From JAULUH01 sp032111745 (GTDB lineage Bacteria; Chloroflexota; Anaerolineae; JAAEKA01), in NCBI GenBank assembly GCA_032111745.1, contig JAULUH010000443.1, positions 1-26,533 on the forward strand: DNA of 26,533 nucleotides, given 5' to 3'. Positions within the stretch are counted from its first letter, which is position 1. Every line of letters starts with the position of its first letter. A program made the position numbers and the translations under genes. The notes below the pieces were generated by a model. That model worked only from the letters and a program-made list of their open reading frames with translations, was not told the DNA's origin and ran no database searches. Positions 15,529 through 22,609 of this stretch are shown here, one piece after another.

Positions 15529-16209
15529 ATGTTGGCGGAAAACACAAAGAAGAAGCAGACGTCCCTTTCCCAGTTCATCGCTTCCCTCACCGAGGCTGAC
15601 AAAGATTTTCAGCAGGCGGTTACTGTCCGTACCTATCGCCCGGGTCAGGTTGTGGCGACATCTGAAGACCTGTCCAACAAGCTGTTCATCCTCATGAACG
15701 GCCATGCCCAGCTGGTGTGCGACAACAAAGAGGGGCGCCGCATGAGCATCTCACGTCTGGGCCCCGGCTCTATCTTCGGCGATGGTGCCATGCTTGTTGG
15801 CGACACGCGCTCTGGTCTCTATGCCGAAGCCATCGACAGCTGCAGCGTCTGGATGTTGCCGGAGACTCATGCCCGGGCCATGACCGAGCGTTATCCCATC
15901 ATTGGTTGGGGCATGCTCCAAACGTTTGGCAAGCGCTTGCGCCAGGTAGAGGACCGCCTGGAGGAGGTCGCGTACAAGAAGCTGCCGCAGCGGCTGGCCA
16001 AGTTGCTGTTGGACATGTCCAATGGCAAGGACCAGTCCACGATCCGGACCAGCCATCAGTATCTGGCTGACAGCCTCGGCACCTATCGTGAGACCGTCAG
16101 CACCATCCTGCGCACTTTCAAGGCCGAAGGCCTGGTAGAGCTGGGCTACCGCCGCATCAACGTGCTGGATGCCGCGGCCCTACAGGCCCTGGCCAGTTCC
16201 TTCGACTGA
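15529..16209 (+). CDS. Crp/Fnr-family transcription regulator
   Basis: This 226-residue cytosolic regulator has an N-terminal cyclic-nucleotide-binding-type barrel (about residues 30-130, with the PGSIFGDGAMLVG block), a dimerisation helix, and a C-terminal winged helix. The recognition helix region reads LADSLGTYRETVSTILRTFKAEGLVEL. The barrel lacks the cysteine cluster of oxygen-sensing Fnr; the only Cys residues are not arranged for a 4Fe-4S cluster. The Arg-Ser/Thr pair that binds cAMP phosphate is not clear either, so the ligand is unknown. TAAGGAG at 15515-15521 precedes the ATG. It is divergent from the pentose-phosphate operon and may control it; that is inference from position. Confidence 0.9.
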   Translation: MLAENTKKKQTSLSQFIASLTEADKDFQQAVTVRTYRPGQVVATSEDLSNKLFILMNGHAQLVCDNKEGRRMSISRLGPGSIFGDGAMLVGDTRSGLYAEAIDSCSVWMLPETHARAMTERYPIIGWGMLQTFGKRLRQVEDRLEEVAYKKLPQRLAKLLLDMSNGKDQSTIRTSHQYLADSLGTYRETVSTILRTFKAEGLVELGYRRINVLDAAALQALASSFD

Positions 16210-16649
16210 GAACCATCGATTTGCAAGATCCATTGATTGTGACTGTGTCGTGACGTGCCATGAGTGAGCTTGATATTGAATGAGTGACTGCCAACCTTGA
16301 GCGATCCTTTGACAGGGGAATACTTTTGACCGAGATGAGTGATATCGATCGAGGATCGCCAAGGATTGCGGCCTGAGAGTCTCCTTTGGGTGGATGTGGG
16401 TTGAGTGTGGGCACGAAGCCGGGATGTTGGGATATCCCGGCTTCGTGTTTCTGGCGTTGGGAGCGGCGGCCACGGGCGTGCCAGATTTCCGCCCAATGCC
16501 CAGAATTCGTGTGCTAACACTGACATAGATCATACACAGAACGGCTGGTTTCATGTATGCTGGGCATATGCAGAGGATGTTACACATCCCACCGCCTCAT
16601 GCGTTGCGGCGGCTCTGACTCGGGTGTGCCGGAAAGGAACCGTGTTGCG
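16210..16649. other. 440-bp gap between regulator and reductase-like gene
   Basis: No convincing protein gene is visible; short minus-strand frames here have a non-coding composition. The gap holds a possible CCAAGGA/TCCTTTGG stem (about 16360-16390), a G/T-rich run just before a strong hairpin at 16412-16447, and no clear promoter for the next gene. A small RNA ending at the hairpin is possible but not shown. Confidence 0.4.
16412..16450 (+). terminator. Rho-independent-type terminator
   Basis: A perfect 14-bp stem (16412-16425 with 16434-16447) closes an 8-nt loop and is followed by TTT. It lies about 200 bp after the Crp/Fnr stop, so it ends that transcript or an RNA between them. Confidence 0.7.
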
Positions 16650-18845
16650 ATGAAAGAAATCGTCGTGCTGCACCTGAACCAAGAGACTGAGACCACGGTC
16701 ACGACTTTCCTGGGCCATGAAGTCTTGATTCGCCGTATCGGCTGTGGCGGCGATCCCGACCGGGCCCGGCAACTGATCGCCCAATACGACGGCCGCGTGA
16801 ATGCCATCGGCCTGGAAGGCCTGCCCGCAGAGCTGGAGCTAGGCGGCGAGCGCACGCCCCACGCCGTCGGTGCCACCCTACCAGCAGCCGCCAGCCAGAC
16901 TCCCGTGGTGGACGGTGGTGGCGTCCGTCCCGGCTTGGAGCGCTGGGGCGTCATCCTGGCTGACCGGGCTGAGCCCGGGATCTTCAGCCAGAAACGAATC
17001 CTGATGGTACCAGGGCTCAACCACGGCGGCCTCGCTCAGGCATTGGATCGCCGCACACCCCACCTGCGCTACGCCGATCCTGAGATCTACTTCGCACTGC
17101 CCGACTTTCCCGGCGTTGGCAGCCAGCGCAGCCTCGAGCAGGCCGTCGGGCCAACCCTCGCCCAACTGCAAAATGCTCCGTTCCGCCGCATTCTGCCTCA
17201 AGCCGGGCGACCAGGCCAGGAACGCAGTGCGGCACCCTTTGCGTGGGCGGACGTGCTCGCTGGCGACGCCGGGGCCATTCGCCGCTATGCGCCAGCCGAT
17301 CTGCGCCACAAGACCGTGGCCATGGAATGGGCCACCGAGGAGGACCTAACAGATCTGCGCCAGCGGGGCGCGGGCATCGCCATTACCATGATGCCCACCC
17401 TGGATGGGACCAGCGGCCAAGGCCGCTGGTCGGCCGCCACCATCGAGGCGGTGCTGGTGGCGCTGCGAGAAGATCCCGAGATGCCTCTGACCGAGGACAC
17501 CTACCTCGACCTCATGGCCGACATCGAGTGGAGTCCACACATCCGCTACCTCCAGCCCGAGCAGGCCGGCGTCAACCGCTTCGCCTTCGTCATCCACCCA
17601 CTCAACGTCCGATTCATCCACAAGAGCCCCTGGTTTCGCTGGACTCGGGTGCTGCCCGACGACCTGGTAGAGCGGGCGGCTGCGTACATGCCGCCAGTTT
17701 ATCTATCGCGCATCACTGGGGGCGTTTCCCCAGCGACCGGCCAGAAGATCGAAGGCTATCTGTACAGCCTGGGCGCTACCCCTCACCAGATGATGAGCCA
17801 CGGCGAACGCTTCACGTACGACCGCCTCGTCAGCGCCGCCCGCATGGCCGAGCGCAGGGGAGCCCGCATCATGGGCCTGGGCGCGTTCACCTCGGTAGTA
17901 GGAGATGCAGGCATAACCGTAGCCCACGAATCGGACATCGCCATCACCAGCGGCAATAGCCTCACCGTCGCGATGACCCTGGAGGCGGCCAAAAGAGCAG
18001 TCAAGCTGATGGGCGCCACCGACCTCACCAAGGGCAAGGTCATGATCGTCGGCGCCACCGGCTCCATTGCCTCAGTCTGCTCGCGGCTCATCGCCCAGGC
18101 CATCGGCAACGTGGTGCTTGTCTCCATCGAACCCGAGAAGCTCATCGAGCTCAAGCGCACCATCCAGCAGGAGACCCCCGGCTGCGCCGTAACCATCGCC
18201 ACCAAGACCGGCGACTTGATCGCCGATTGCGACTTAATCATCACGGCGACCTCAGCCTTTGGCCAACGAGTGATCGACATCACCAAGTGCAAACCCGGTG
18301 CGGTGATTTGCGACGTGGCACGCCCGCCTGACATCAACCCGGCCGAAGCGGCGCTGCGCCCCGATGTGCTTGTGATCGAAAGCGGCGAGGTGCTCATCGC
18401 AGGCGACATCGACTTCGGCTACGATATCGGCCTGCCACCCAAGACCTCCTACGCCTGTTTGGCCGAGACTGCGCTGCTCGCCATGGAGGGCCGTTTCGAG
18501 GACTACACCCTGGGCCGCAACATCACCATGGAGCGGGTCAAGGAGATCTATAAGCTCTCCCTCAAGCACGGTTTCCAGCTGGCCGGCTTGCGCTCCTTCG
18601 AGAAATACATTACCGACGCGGACATCGCCGAAAAACGGGCCCTGGCCGACCGCTACCGCCAGGACCCGGAGTTGTTCGCGCACGTGCAGGCCGAGGCAAC
18701 GCAGAGATTGCGCGGCATTCCGGTGATGGCTAAGGGCGTCTCCGCTTCCTCGAGGCGCACCCTTCCTACCTGGACCTGGATAGCAGCCGGGCTCGGCGCT
18801 GCCGGTGTGGTGGTGGGCCAGCGGCTGGCGCGACGCCGGCGTTAG
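16650..18845 (+). CDS. Acyl-ACP-reductase-like (COG5322) dehydrogenase with long N-terminal extension and C-terminal membrane anchor
   Basis: The ATG at 16650 (MKEIVVLHLNQET) gives 731 residues; an open frame back to 16557 adds a Cys/Arg-rich stretch that does not look coding, and GGAAAGGA lies about 10-15 bases before 16650. Residues about 310-680 resemble cyanobacterial acyl-ACP reductase, which makes fatty aldehydes from acyl-ACP. Shared blocks are GLGAFTSVV, ITSGNSLTVAMTLEAAKRA, the nucleotide-binding VGATGSIASV (Gly468 onward), and YACLAETALLAMEG with Cys603 at the place of the catalytic Cys, then LGRNITMERV and LKHGFQLAGL. Residues 1-300 have no family I recognise; they include MVPGLNHGGLAQAL and MEWATEEDLTDLR. 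Residues about 708-726 form one membrane helix followed by five Arg. No aldehyde deformylating oxygenase gene lies nearby. The substrate is unproven; annotations such as amino-acid or shikimate dehydrogenase would be guesses. Confidence 0.8.
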   Translation: MKEIVVLHLNQETETTVTTFLGHEVLIRRIGCGGDPDRARQLIAQYDGRVNAIGLEGLPAELELGGERTPHAVGATLPAAASQTPVVDGGGVRPGLERWGVILADRAEPGIFSQKRILMVPGLNHGGLAQALDRRTPHLRYADPEIYFALPDFPGVGSQRSLEQAVGPTLAQLQNAPFRRILPQAGRPGQERSAAPFAWADVLAGDAGAIRRYAPADLRHKTVAMEWATEEDLTDLRQRGAGIAITMMPTLDGTSGQGRWSAATIEAVLVALREDPEMPLTEDTYLDLMADIEWSPHIRYLQPEQAGVNRFAFVIHPLNVRFIHKSPWFRWTRVLPDDLVERAAAYMPPVYLSRITGGVSPATGQKIEGYLYSLGATPHQMMSHGERFTYDRLVSAARMAERRGARIMGLGAFTSVVGDAGITVAHESDIAITSGNSLTVAMTLEAAKRAVKLMGATDLTKGKVMIVGATGSIASVCSRLIAQAIGNVVLVSIEPEKLIELKRTIQQETPGCAVTIATKTGDLIADCDLIITATSAFGQRVIDITKCKPGAVICDVARPPDINPAEAALRPDVLVIESGEVLIAGDIDFGYDIGLPPKTSYACLAETALLAMEGRFEDYTLGRNITMERVKEIYKLSLKHGFQLAGLRSFEKYITDADIAEKRALADRYRQDPELFAHVQAEATQRLRGIPVMAKGVSASSRRTLPTWTWIAAGLGAAGVVVGQRLARRRR

Positions 18846-18913
18846 GCCTCCGCTGACTCTGCCAGCTGTTGCACCAGGCCCATCGCTCGGCCCGCATCGA
18901 AGTCTGAAAGCAT
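18842..18913 (-). pseudogene. Possible C-terminal relic of a convergent gene
   Basis: On the minus strand a short frame ends in TAA (18842-18844), interlocked with the TAG of the reductase-like gene. It reads MLSDFDAGRAMGLVQQL and then AESAEA. That looks like the last helix of a helical-bundle protein such as an Hpt domain (inference from the FDA-AL-LV-L pattern). The frame is closed by a stop a little further upstream and no ribosome site is present. Most of the original gene seems lost. Confidence 0.3.
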
Positions 18914-19032
18914 GTAAGACTTAGTAAGCCACAGTACTGAACATTCTCGCCATCCGGGCTATTCTCAGCCTGGGTGTGAGATGTGTTGTTGAGAGTGTCT
19001 CGAGAGTTGTGGACTAGAGTGGGTGTGTGGGA

Positions 19033-19064
19033 GTCAAGGCCGTCCCGTTTGGGGCGGCCTTGAC
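19033..19064 (+). terminator. Strong GC-rich hairpin before the Nudix gene
   Basis: Arms 19033-19046 and 19051-19064 pair over 14 bp (one wobble pair) with loop GTTT. A G/T-rich run precedes it, as at 16412. It is about 190 bp after the reductase-like gene and just before the Nudix promoter. The tail (GCTTCCC) is T-poor. The rest of 18914-19032 shows no gene. Confidence 0.6.
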
Positions 19065-19071
19065 GCTTCCC

Positions 19072-19100
19072 TGGACAGAACGGCGTTGGCCCGGTATACT
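19072..19100 (+). promoter_or_regulatory. Promoter of the Nudix gene
   Basis: TGGACA (19072-19077) and TATACT (19095-19100) are 17 bases apart. Transcription would start near 19107, leaving about 26 bases that include AGGAGG before the ATG at 19133. Confidence 0.65.
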
Positions 19101-19132
19101 CCCACCCAGTCCTTGCTGCGCCAGGAGGTTTC

Positions 19133-19594
19133 ATGTCCAGAGAATATCCCAATCAACCTGTTGTAGGCGTCGCGGCGGTCGTCCTGCGCGGTGCCCAGGT
19201 CCTGCTGGTGCGCCGAGGACGCGAGCCTGCCAAGGGCACATGGGGCTTACCCGGTGGCGTCCTGGAGCTGGGCGAGACCCTGATCGAGGGTGTACGACGC
19301 GAGGTGATGGAGGAGTGTGCCGTGGAGATCGAGGTAGGACCCGTGGTCGGCGTGTTCGAGCCCATGCAGCGGGACCCAGACGGACGGCTTCGATATCACT
19401 ACGTGGTGATCGACCTCCTGGCACGTCACCTCGCCGGCGAACCGCAGGCCAGCGACGATGCCGACGACGCGCAGTGGATCGGCCTGGACCAGATCGATAA
19501 TCTGCCGATGCAACCGGAGACGCGCACGATCATCCGTCAGGCCGCAGCCGCAACGCCTGCAATACCTGACGACACTGGCCGGCAACTGGCCTGA
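19133..19594 (+). CDS. Nudix hydrolase
   Basis: The 153-residue product belongs to the Nudix family, which cleaves nucleoside diphosphates linked to another group. The Nudix box spans Gly42 to Val64: Gly42, Glu48, Arg56-Glu57 and Glu60-Glu61 are present, while the usual Gly near its end is Ala63. Metal-binding Glu residues are therefore intact. The closest general type is the ADP-ribose/MutT-like group with a WGLPGG entry, but the substrate cannot be named. AGGAGG at 19123-19128 supports the start. The roughly 200-bp gap after it has no recognisable gene and no clear promoter. Confidence 0.9.
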   Translation: MSREYPNQPVVGVAAVVLRGAQVLLVRRGREPAKGTWGLPGGVLELGETLIEGVRREVMEECAVEIEVGPVVGVFEPMQRDPDGRLRYHYVVIDLLARHLAGEPQASDDADDAQWIGLDQIDNLPMQPETRTIIRQAAAATPAIPDDTGRQLA

Positions 19595-19792
19595 TCTGCC
19601 CCCGGATCCTGTACCGGGCCAGGCCCGGCGCTGGACCAGCGGACACATGGCCACTCGCCGGCGATCCGCTCTACGGGCAGCCTGGCGTTTCGTATGGTTC
19701 CTCACGACATGCGACACCACCTTGGTGCACAATAAGACTACGGTCGCAATCCACGGCCATCGCTTGGCCATGCTCCCCTGAAAGGTCCCCCC

Positions 19793-20755
19793 ATGTTTAA
19801 CAGTATTGACGAAGTCAAAACAGCGTTGGCCAAGGAACAGTACATCGCCTCGAATGAAATCGCCACTGTTCTCTTCCTCGCCACCAAGCTCGGCAAGCCG
19901 GTGCTTGCCGAAGGCCCGGCAGGAGTTGGCAAGACAGAGCTGGGCAAGGCCTGGGCCGCCGCCGCCGGCCAGGAGCTGATCCGCCTGCAGTGCTATGAAG
20001 GGCTGGACGAGACCAAGGCGCTGTACGAGTGGGAGTATGCCAAGCAGATGCTGTACACCCAGCTGCTGCGGGACAAGCTGTCCGATGTACTGGCGGGTTC
20101 CCGGACCCTGGGCGAGGCCGCCGACCGCCTGGCCCAGGAGGAGGATGTGTTCTTCTCCGAACGCTTCCTGCTCTCCCGCCCGCTACTGCGGGCCATTCGC
20201 AACGAGACTCCGGCCATCCTGCTAATCGACGAGATCGACCGCACCGATCCGGAGTTCGAGGCCTTTCTGCTGGAGATGTTGAGCGATTTCCAGGTCAGTG
20301 TACCCGAGCTCGGCACGCTGCGCGCCCGGCATGTGCCGGGTGTAGTCCTGACCTCCAACAACACCCGGGAGCTCAGCGAGGCCCTCAAACGCCGCTGTCT
20401 CTATCTGTTCATCGACTATCCCGATTCCGCCGCTGAGCTCAGCATCGTGCGCCTGAAGGTGCCCGACCTGGCCCCCAAGCTGGCCCGCCAGGCCGTGGAC
20501 CTGGTGCAGGTTCTGCGCGGCATGGAGTTGAAAAAACACCCCAGCATCAGCGAGACCCTGGATTGGGCCAAGGCCCTGGTGATGCTGAACGCGCAGAGCC
20601 TCGACCGGCAGACCATCGAAAACACCCTGACCGTGCTCCTGAAACACGAGGCTGACATCCTGCGGGCCCGCCGCGCCCTGGAGTCCGGCCGGCTGACCGG
20701 CGGCGCGGATGATTCCCGCGGCCGGTCTGGCCTGAACTATCGAGGGCTCAACTAG
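19793..20755 (+). CDS. MoxR/CoxD-type AAA+ ATPase
   Basis: The 320-residue product is an AAA+ ATPase of the MoxR superfamily, chaperone-like enzymes that work with von Willebrand A proteins to insert metals or mature complexes. Walker A is GPAGVGKTE with Lys47, and Walker B is ILLIDEIDR with Asp146-Glu147. A sensor 1 Asn lies in LTSNNTRELS, followed by ALKRRCLYLFIDYP, the arginine-finger region typical of MoxR proteins. AAAGG at 19781-19785 precedes the ATG. The VWA gene follows after 3 bp, so the two form one unit. CoxD works on the CO dehydrogenase active site in Oligotropha, but no cox structural genes are present here, so the client is unknown. Confidence 0.93.
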   Translation: MFNSIDEVKTALAKEQYIASNEIATVLFLATKLGKPVLAEGPAGVGKTELGKAWAAAAGQELIRLQCYEGLDETKALYEWEYAKQMLYTQLLRDKLSDVLAGSRTLGEAADRLAQEEDVFFSERFLLSRPLLRAIRNETPAILLIDEIDRTDPEFEAFLLEMLSDFQVSVPELGTLRARHVPGVVLTSNNTRELSEALKRRCLYLFIDYPDSAAELSIVRLKVPDLAPKLARQAVDLVQVLRGMELKKHPSISETLDWAKALVMLNAQSLDRQTIENTLTVLLKHEADILRARRALESGRLTGGADDSRGRSGLNYRGLN

Positions 20756-20758
20756 ACC

Positions 20759-22135
20759 ATGGACCAGCGAATCATCGAGTTCATTGCCGGCCTGCGGGCT
20801 GCCGGCCTGCGGGTATCGATCGCCGAGAGTGCCGACGCCTTTCGGGCCGTAGAGACCTTGGGCGTCCAGCATCGGGACACCTTTCGCATCGCCTTACGCA
20901 CGACCCTGGTCAAGGAGCCTCAGGACGTGCCAGTCTTCGAGCAGCTCTTTCCCCTTTACTTCGGCAGCGATGCCCCACCTCCTATGCTGGACTCCGCCGA
21001 CGAGCTCTCGCCTGAGCAGATGCAGATGCTGGCCGAGGCCATCCGCAACTTCTCCGACCGGCTGCGAGACATGCTGGACCGCCTGCTGCGCGGCCAGCAG
21101 CTATCGCAGGAGGAACTGGACCAGCTGGGACAGATGGTCGGCTTGCGGCAGGCCGATCACCCCGCCCTCAGCCAGTGGATGGCCCAGCGCATGCTGCGCG
21201 CCCTGGGCATGCCCCAGGTACGCGAGGCCCTGGAGGAGTTGTGGCAGATGCTGAACCAGATGGGCATGGATCGGGAGACCCTGGAGCGCCTCCAAGGCCT
21301 GGTCCAGGCCAATATGGACGCCGTGGAGGAACAGGTGGAGCGCCACGCCGGCTCCAGCATCGCCCGCAACCTGGCCGAGGAGGGCCGCCCCCAGGCCGGG
21401 CCCGACCTGATGCACCGGCCCTTTCGCCACCTCAGCGACGCCGAGGCGGAGGAGTTGCGCAAGCAGATCCGCCGGCTGGCCGCGCAGCTGCGCAGCCGCC
21501 TGGCCCTGCGCCACAAGCGGGGCAAGACCGGCACCCTGGACGCCAAGGCCACTCTGCGCGCCAATCAGCGCTATGGGGGCGTGCCCGTGGACCTGCGCTA
21601 CAAGCAACGCCACCTCAAGCCCAAGCTCGCGTTGATCTGCGATGTCAGCACCTCCATGCGGCACTGCGCCGAATTCATGCTGACCCTCATCTACGAGCTG
21701 CAGGACCAGGTAGGTAGAGCGCGCAGCTTCGCCTTCATCGCCGACATGGAGGAGGTCAGCCCGTCCTTCAGCCAGCTGCCCACCCAACAGGCCGTGGAGC
21801 AGGTGCTCAACCAGCTACCCCCCGGCTACTACAACACCGACCTGGGCCACGGCCTGGAAACCTTTGCCCGCCAGCACATGGACGCCATCGACCGGCGGAC
21901 GACGGTCATCTTCCTCGGCGATGGCCGCAACAACTACAACGACCCGCGGCTGGACCTGGTGCACGAGATCAAGCGCCGCTCACGACGAGTGATCTGGCTC
22001 AACCCGGAGCCACCCATGTTGTGGGGGACGGGCGACAGCGACATGCTGGCCTATCTCCCCCTGATGGATGCCACGTTCGAGGTGGGCAACCTCGCCCAGC
22101 TAACCACCGCCGTAGACCGGCTACTGGCCAGCTAG
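20759..22135 (+). CDS. CoxE-like VWA-domain protein
   Basis: The 458-residue product has a helical, Gln/Glu/Arg-rich N-terminal half (about residues 1-280) and a C-terminal VWA domain. The metal-ion-dependent adhesion site is visible as Asp295-Val-Ser297-Thr-Ser299 (CDVSTSMRH), with later loops at YNTDLGHGLE and FLGDGRNNYNDP. It is the partner of the MoxR ATPase directly upstream and is of the CoxE/YehP type. No signal peptide or membrane helix is seen, so it acts in the cytosol. The stop TAG shares the CTAG at 22132-22135 with the stop of the convergent gene. Confidence 0.92.
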   Translation: MDQRIIEFIAGLRAAGLRVSIAESADAFRAVETLGVQHRDTFRIALRTTLVKEPQDVPVFEQLFPLYFGSDAPPPMLDSADELSPEQMQMLAEAIRNFSDRLRDMLDRLLRGQQLSQEELDQLGQMVGLRQADHPALSQWMAQRMLRALGMPQVREALEELWQMLNQMGMDRETLERLQGLVQANMDAVEEQVERHAGSSIARNLAEEGRPQAGPDLMHRPFRHLSDAEAEELRKQIRRLAAQLRSRLALRHKRGKTGTLDAKATLRANQRYGGVPVDLRYKQRHLKPKLALICDVSTSMRHCAEFMLTLIYELQDQVGRARSFAFIADMEEVSPSFSQLPTQQAVEQVLNQLPPGYYNTDLGHGLETFARQHMDAIDRRTTVIFLGDGRNNYNDPRLDLVHEIKRRSRRVIWLNPEPPMLWGTGDSDMLAYLPLMDATFEVGNLAQLTTAVDRLLAS

Positions 22136-22410
22136 TCCAAGCCGATCGAGAACATCCGGGCCAGGTCGTAGTCTGAGAATACTTGGAACGCGAGCAAGGT
22201 TTCCGTGTGGGCGATATTGGCGATGGCCATTATCTCCCGTGTCACCAGCCCTGCGATACGCTCGTTATCGCGCGTCCGCAGGATAGCCACCAGGTCATAA
22301 CGTCCAGCCACGGAGAAGACCTCGGTGATCCCATCCAGGCTGACCAGCTCCTGAGCCACATCGTTGACATGGCCGCGGTGCACGTTGATCAAGACAATTG
22401 CGGTAACCAA
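22132..22410 (-). CDS. Stand-alone Lrp/AsnC ligand-binding (RAM) domain protein
   Basis: The start is TTG at 22410, because AAAGGAG lies 7 bases upstream and the protein then begins MVTAIVLINVHRG; a longer frame to 22500 has no ribosome site and reads through the leader. The 92-residue product is a ferredoxin-like alpha-beta domain of the kind at the C-terminus of Lrp/AsnC regulators. The family landmarks are the VAQEL...GITEVFSVAGRYDLVAILR core and the IAHTETLLAF strand. There is no helix-turn-helix. Such short proteins form oligomers and may bind amino acids or modulate full-length Lrp proteins. The function here is unknown. Confidence 0.85.
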   Translation of the reverse strand: MVTAIVLINVHRGHVNDVAQELVSLDGITEVFSVAGRYDLVAILRTRDNERIAGLVTREIMAIANIAHTETLLAFQVFSDYDLARMFSIGLD

Positions 22411-22489
22411 GGGGGAACTCCTTTCCTGGCTACAGAGGCTCTGTTCATGATGTATTCTATCCGACGGCCGTTGCGAGTCAACGCCAGCC

Positions 22490-22518
22490 TTGCCGATCAT
22501 CGTGAAAGACGGTACAAT
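22490..22518 (+). promoter_or_regulatory. Promoter of the subtilase gene
   Basis: TTGCCG (22490-22495) and TACAAT (22513-22518) are 17 bases apart. Transcription would start near 22525, leaving a leader of about 85 bases before the ATG at 22610. It points away from the RAM-domain gene. Confidence 0.55.
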
Positions 22519-22609
22519 AACAACCAGGCGTTACATCTGCCTGAGGGGCCTGGCGCTGGCAGGAGCGACTGACCCAGGGGATCGTGTGGTACGGTAAGTG
22601 GGAGTGTCG

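Noticed and set aside
16309..16337. TTGACA in the 440-bp gap as a promoter
   Set aside because: No -10-like hexamer lies 16-18 bases downstream.
16146..16587. Minus-strand frames in the gap after the Crp/Fnr gene
   Set aside because: Composition rich in Ser, His and Thr, no family motif and no start signal; they also cross the terminator hairpin.
16557..16649. 31-codon extension of the reductase-like gene
   Set aside because: Cys/Arg/Ser-rich, without homology I can see, and no ribosome site; MKEIVVLHL at 16650 looks like a true start.
22411..22500. Longer start of the RAM-domain protein
   Set aside because: It runs through the Shine-Dalgarno sequence of the TTG start and does not resemble a helix-turn-helix domain.
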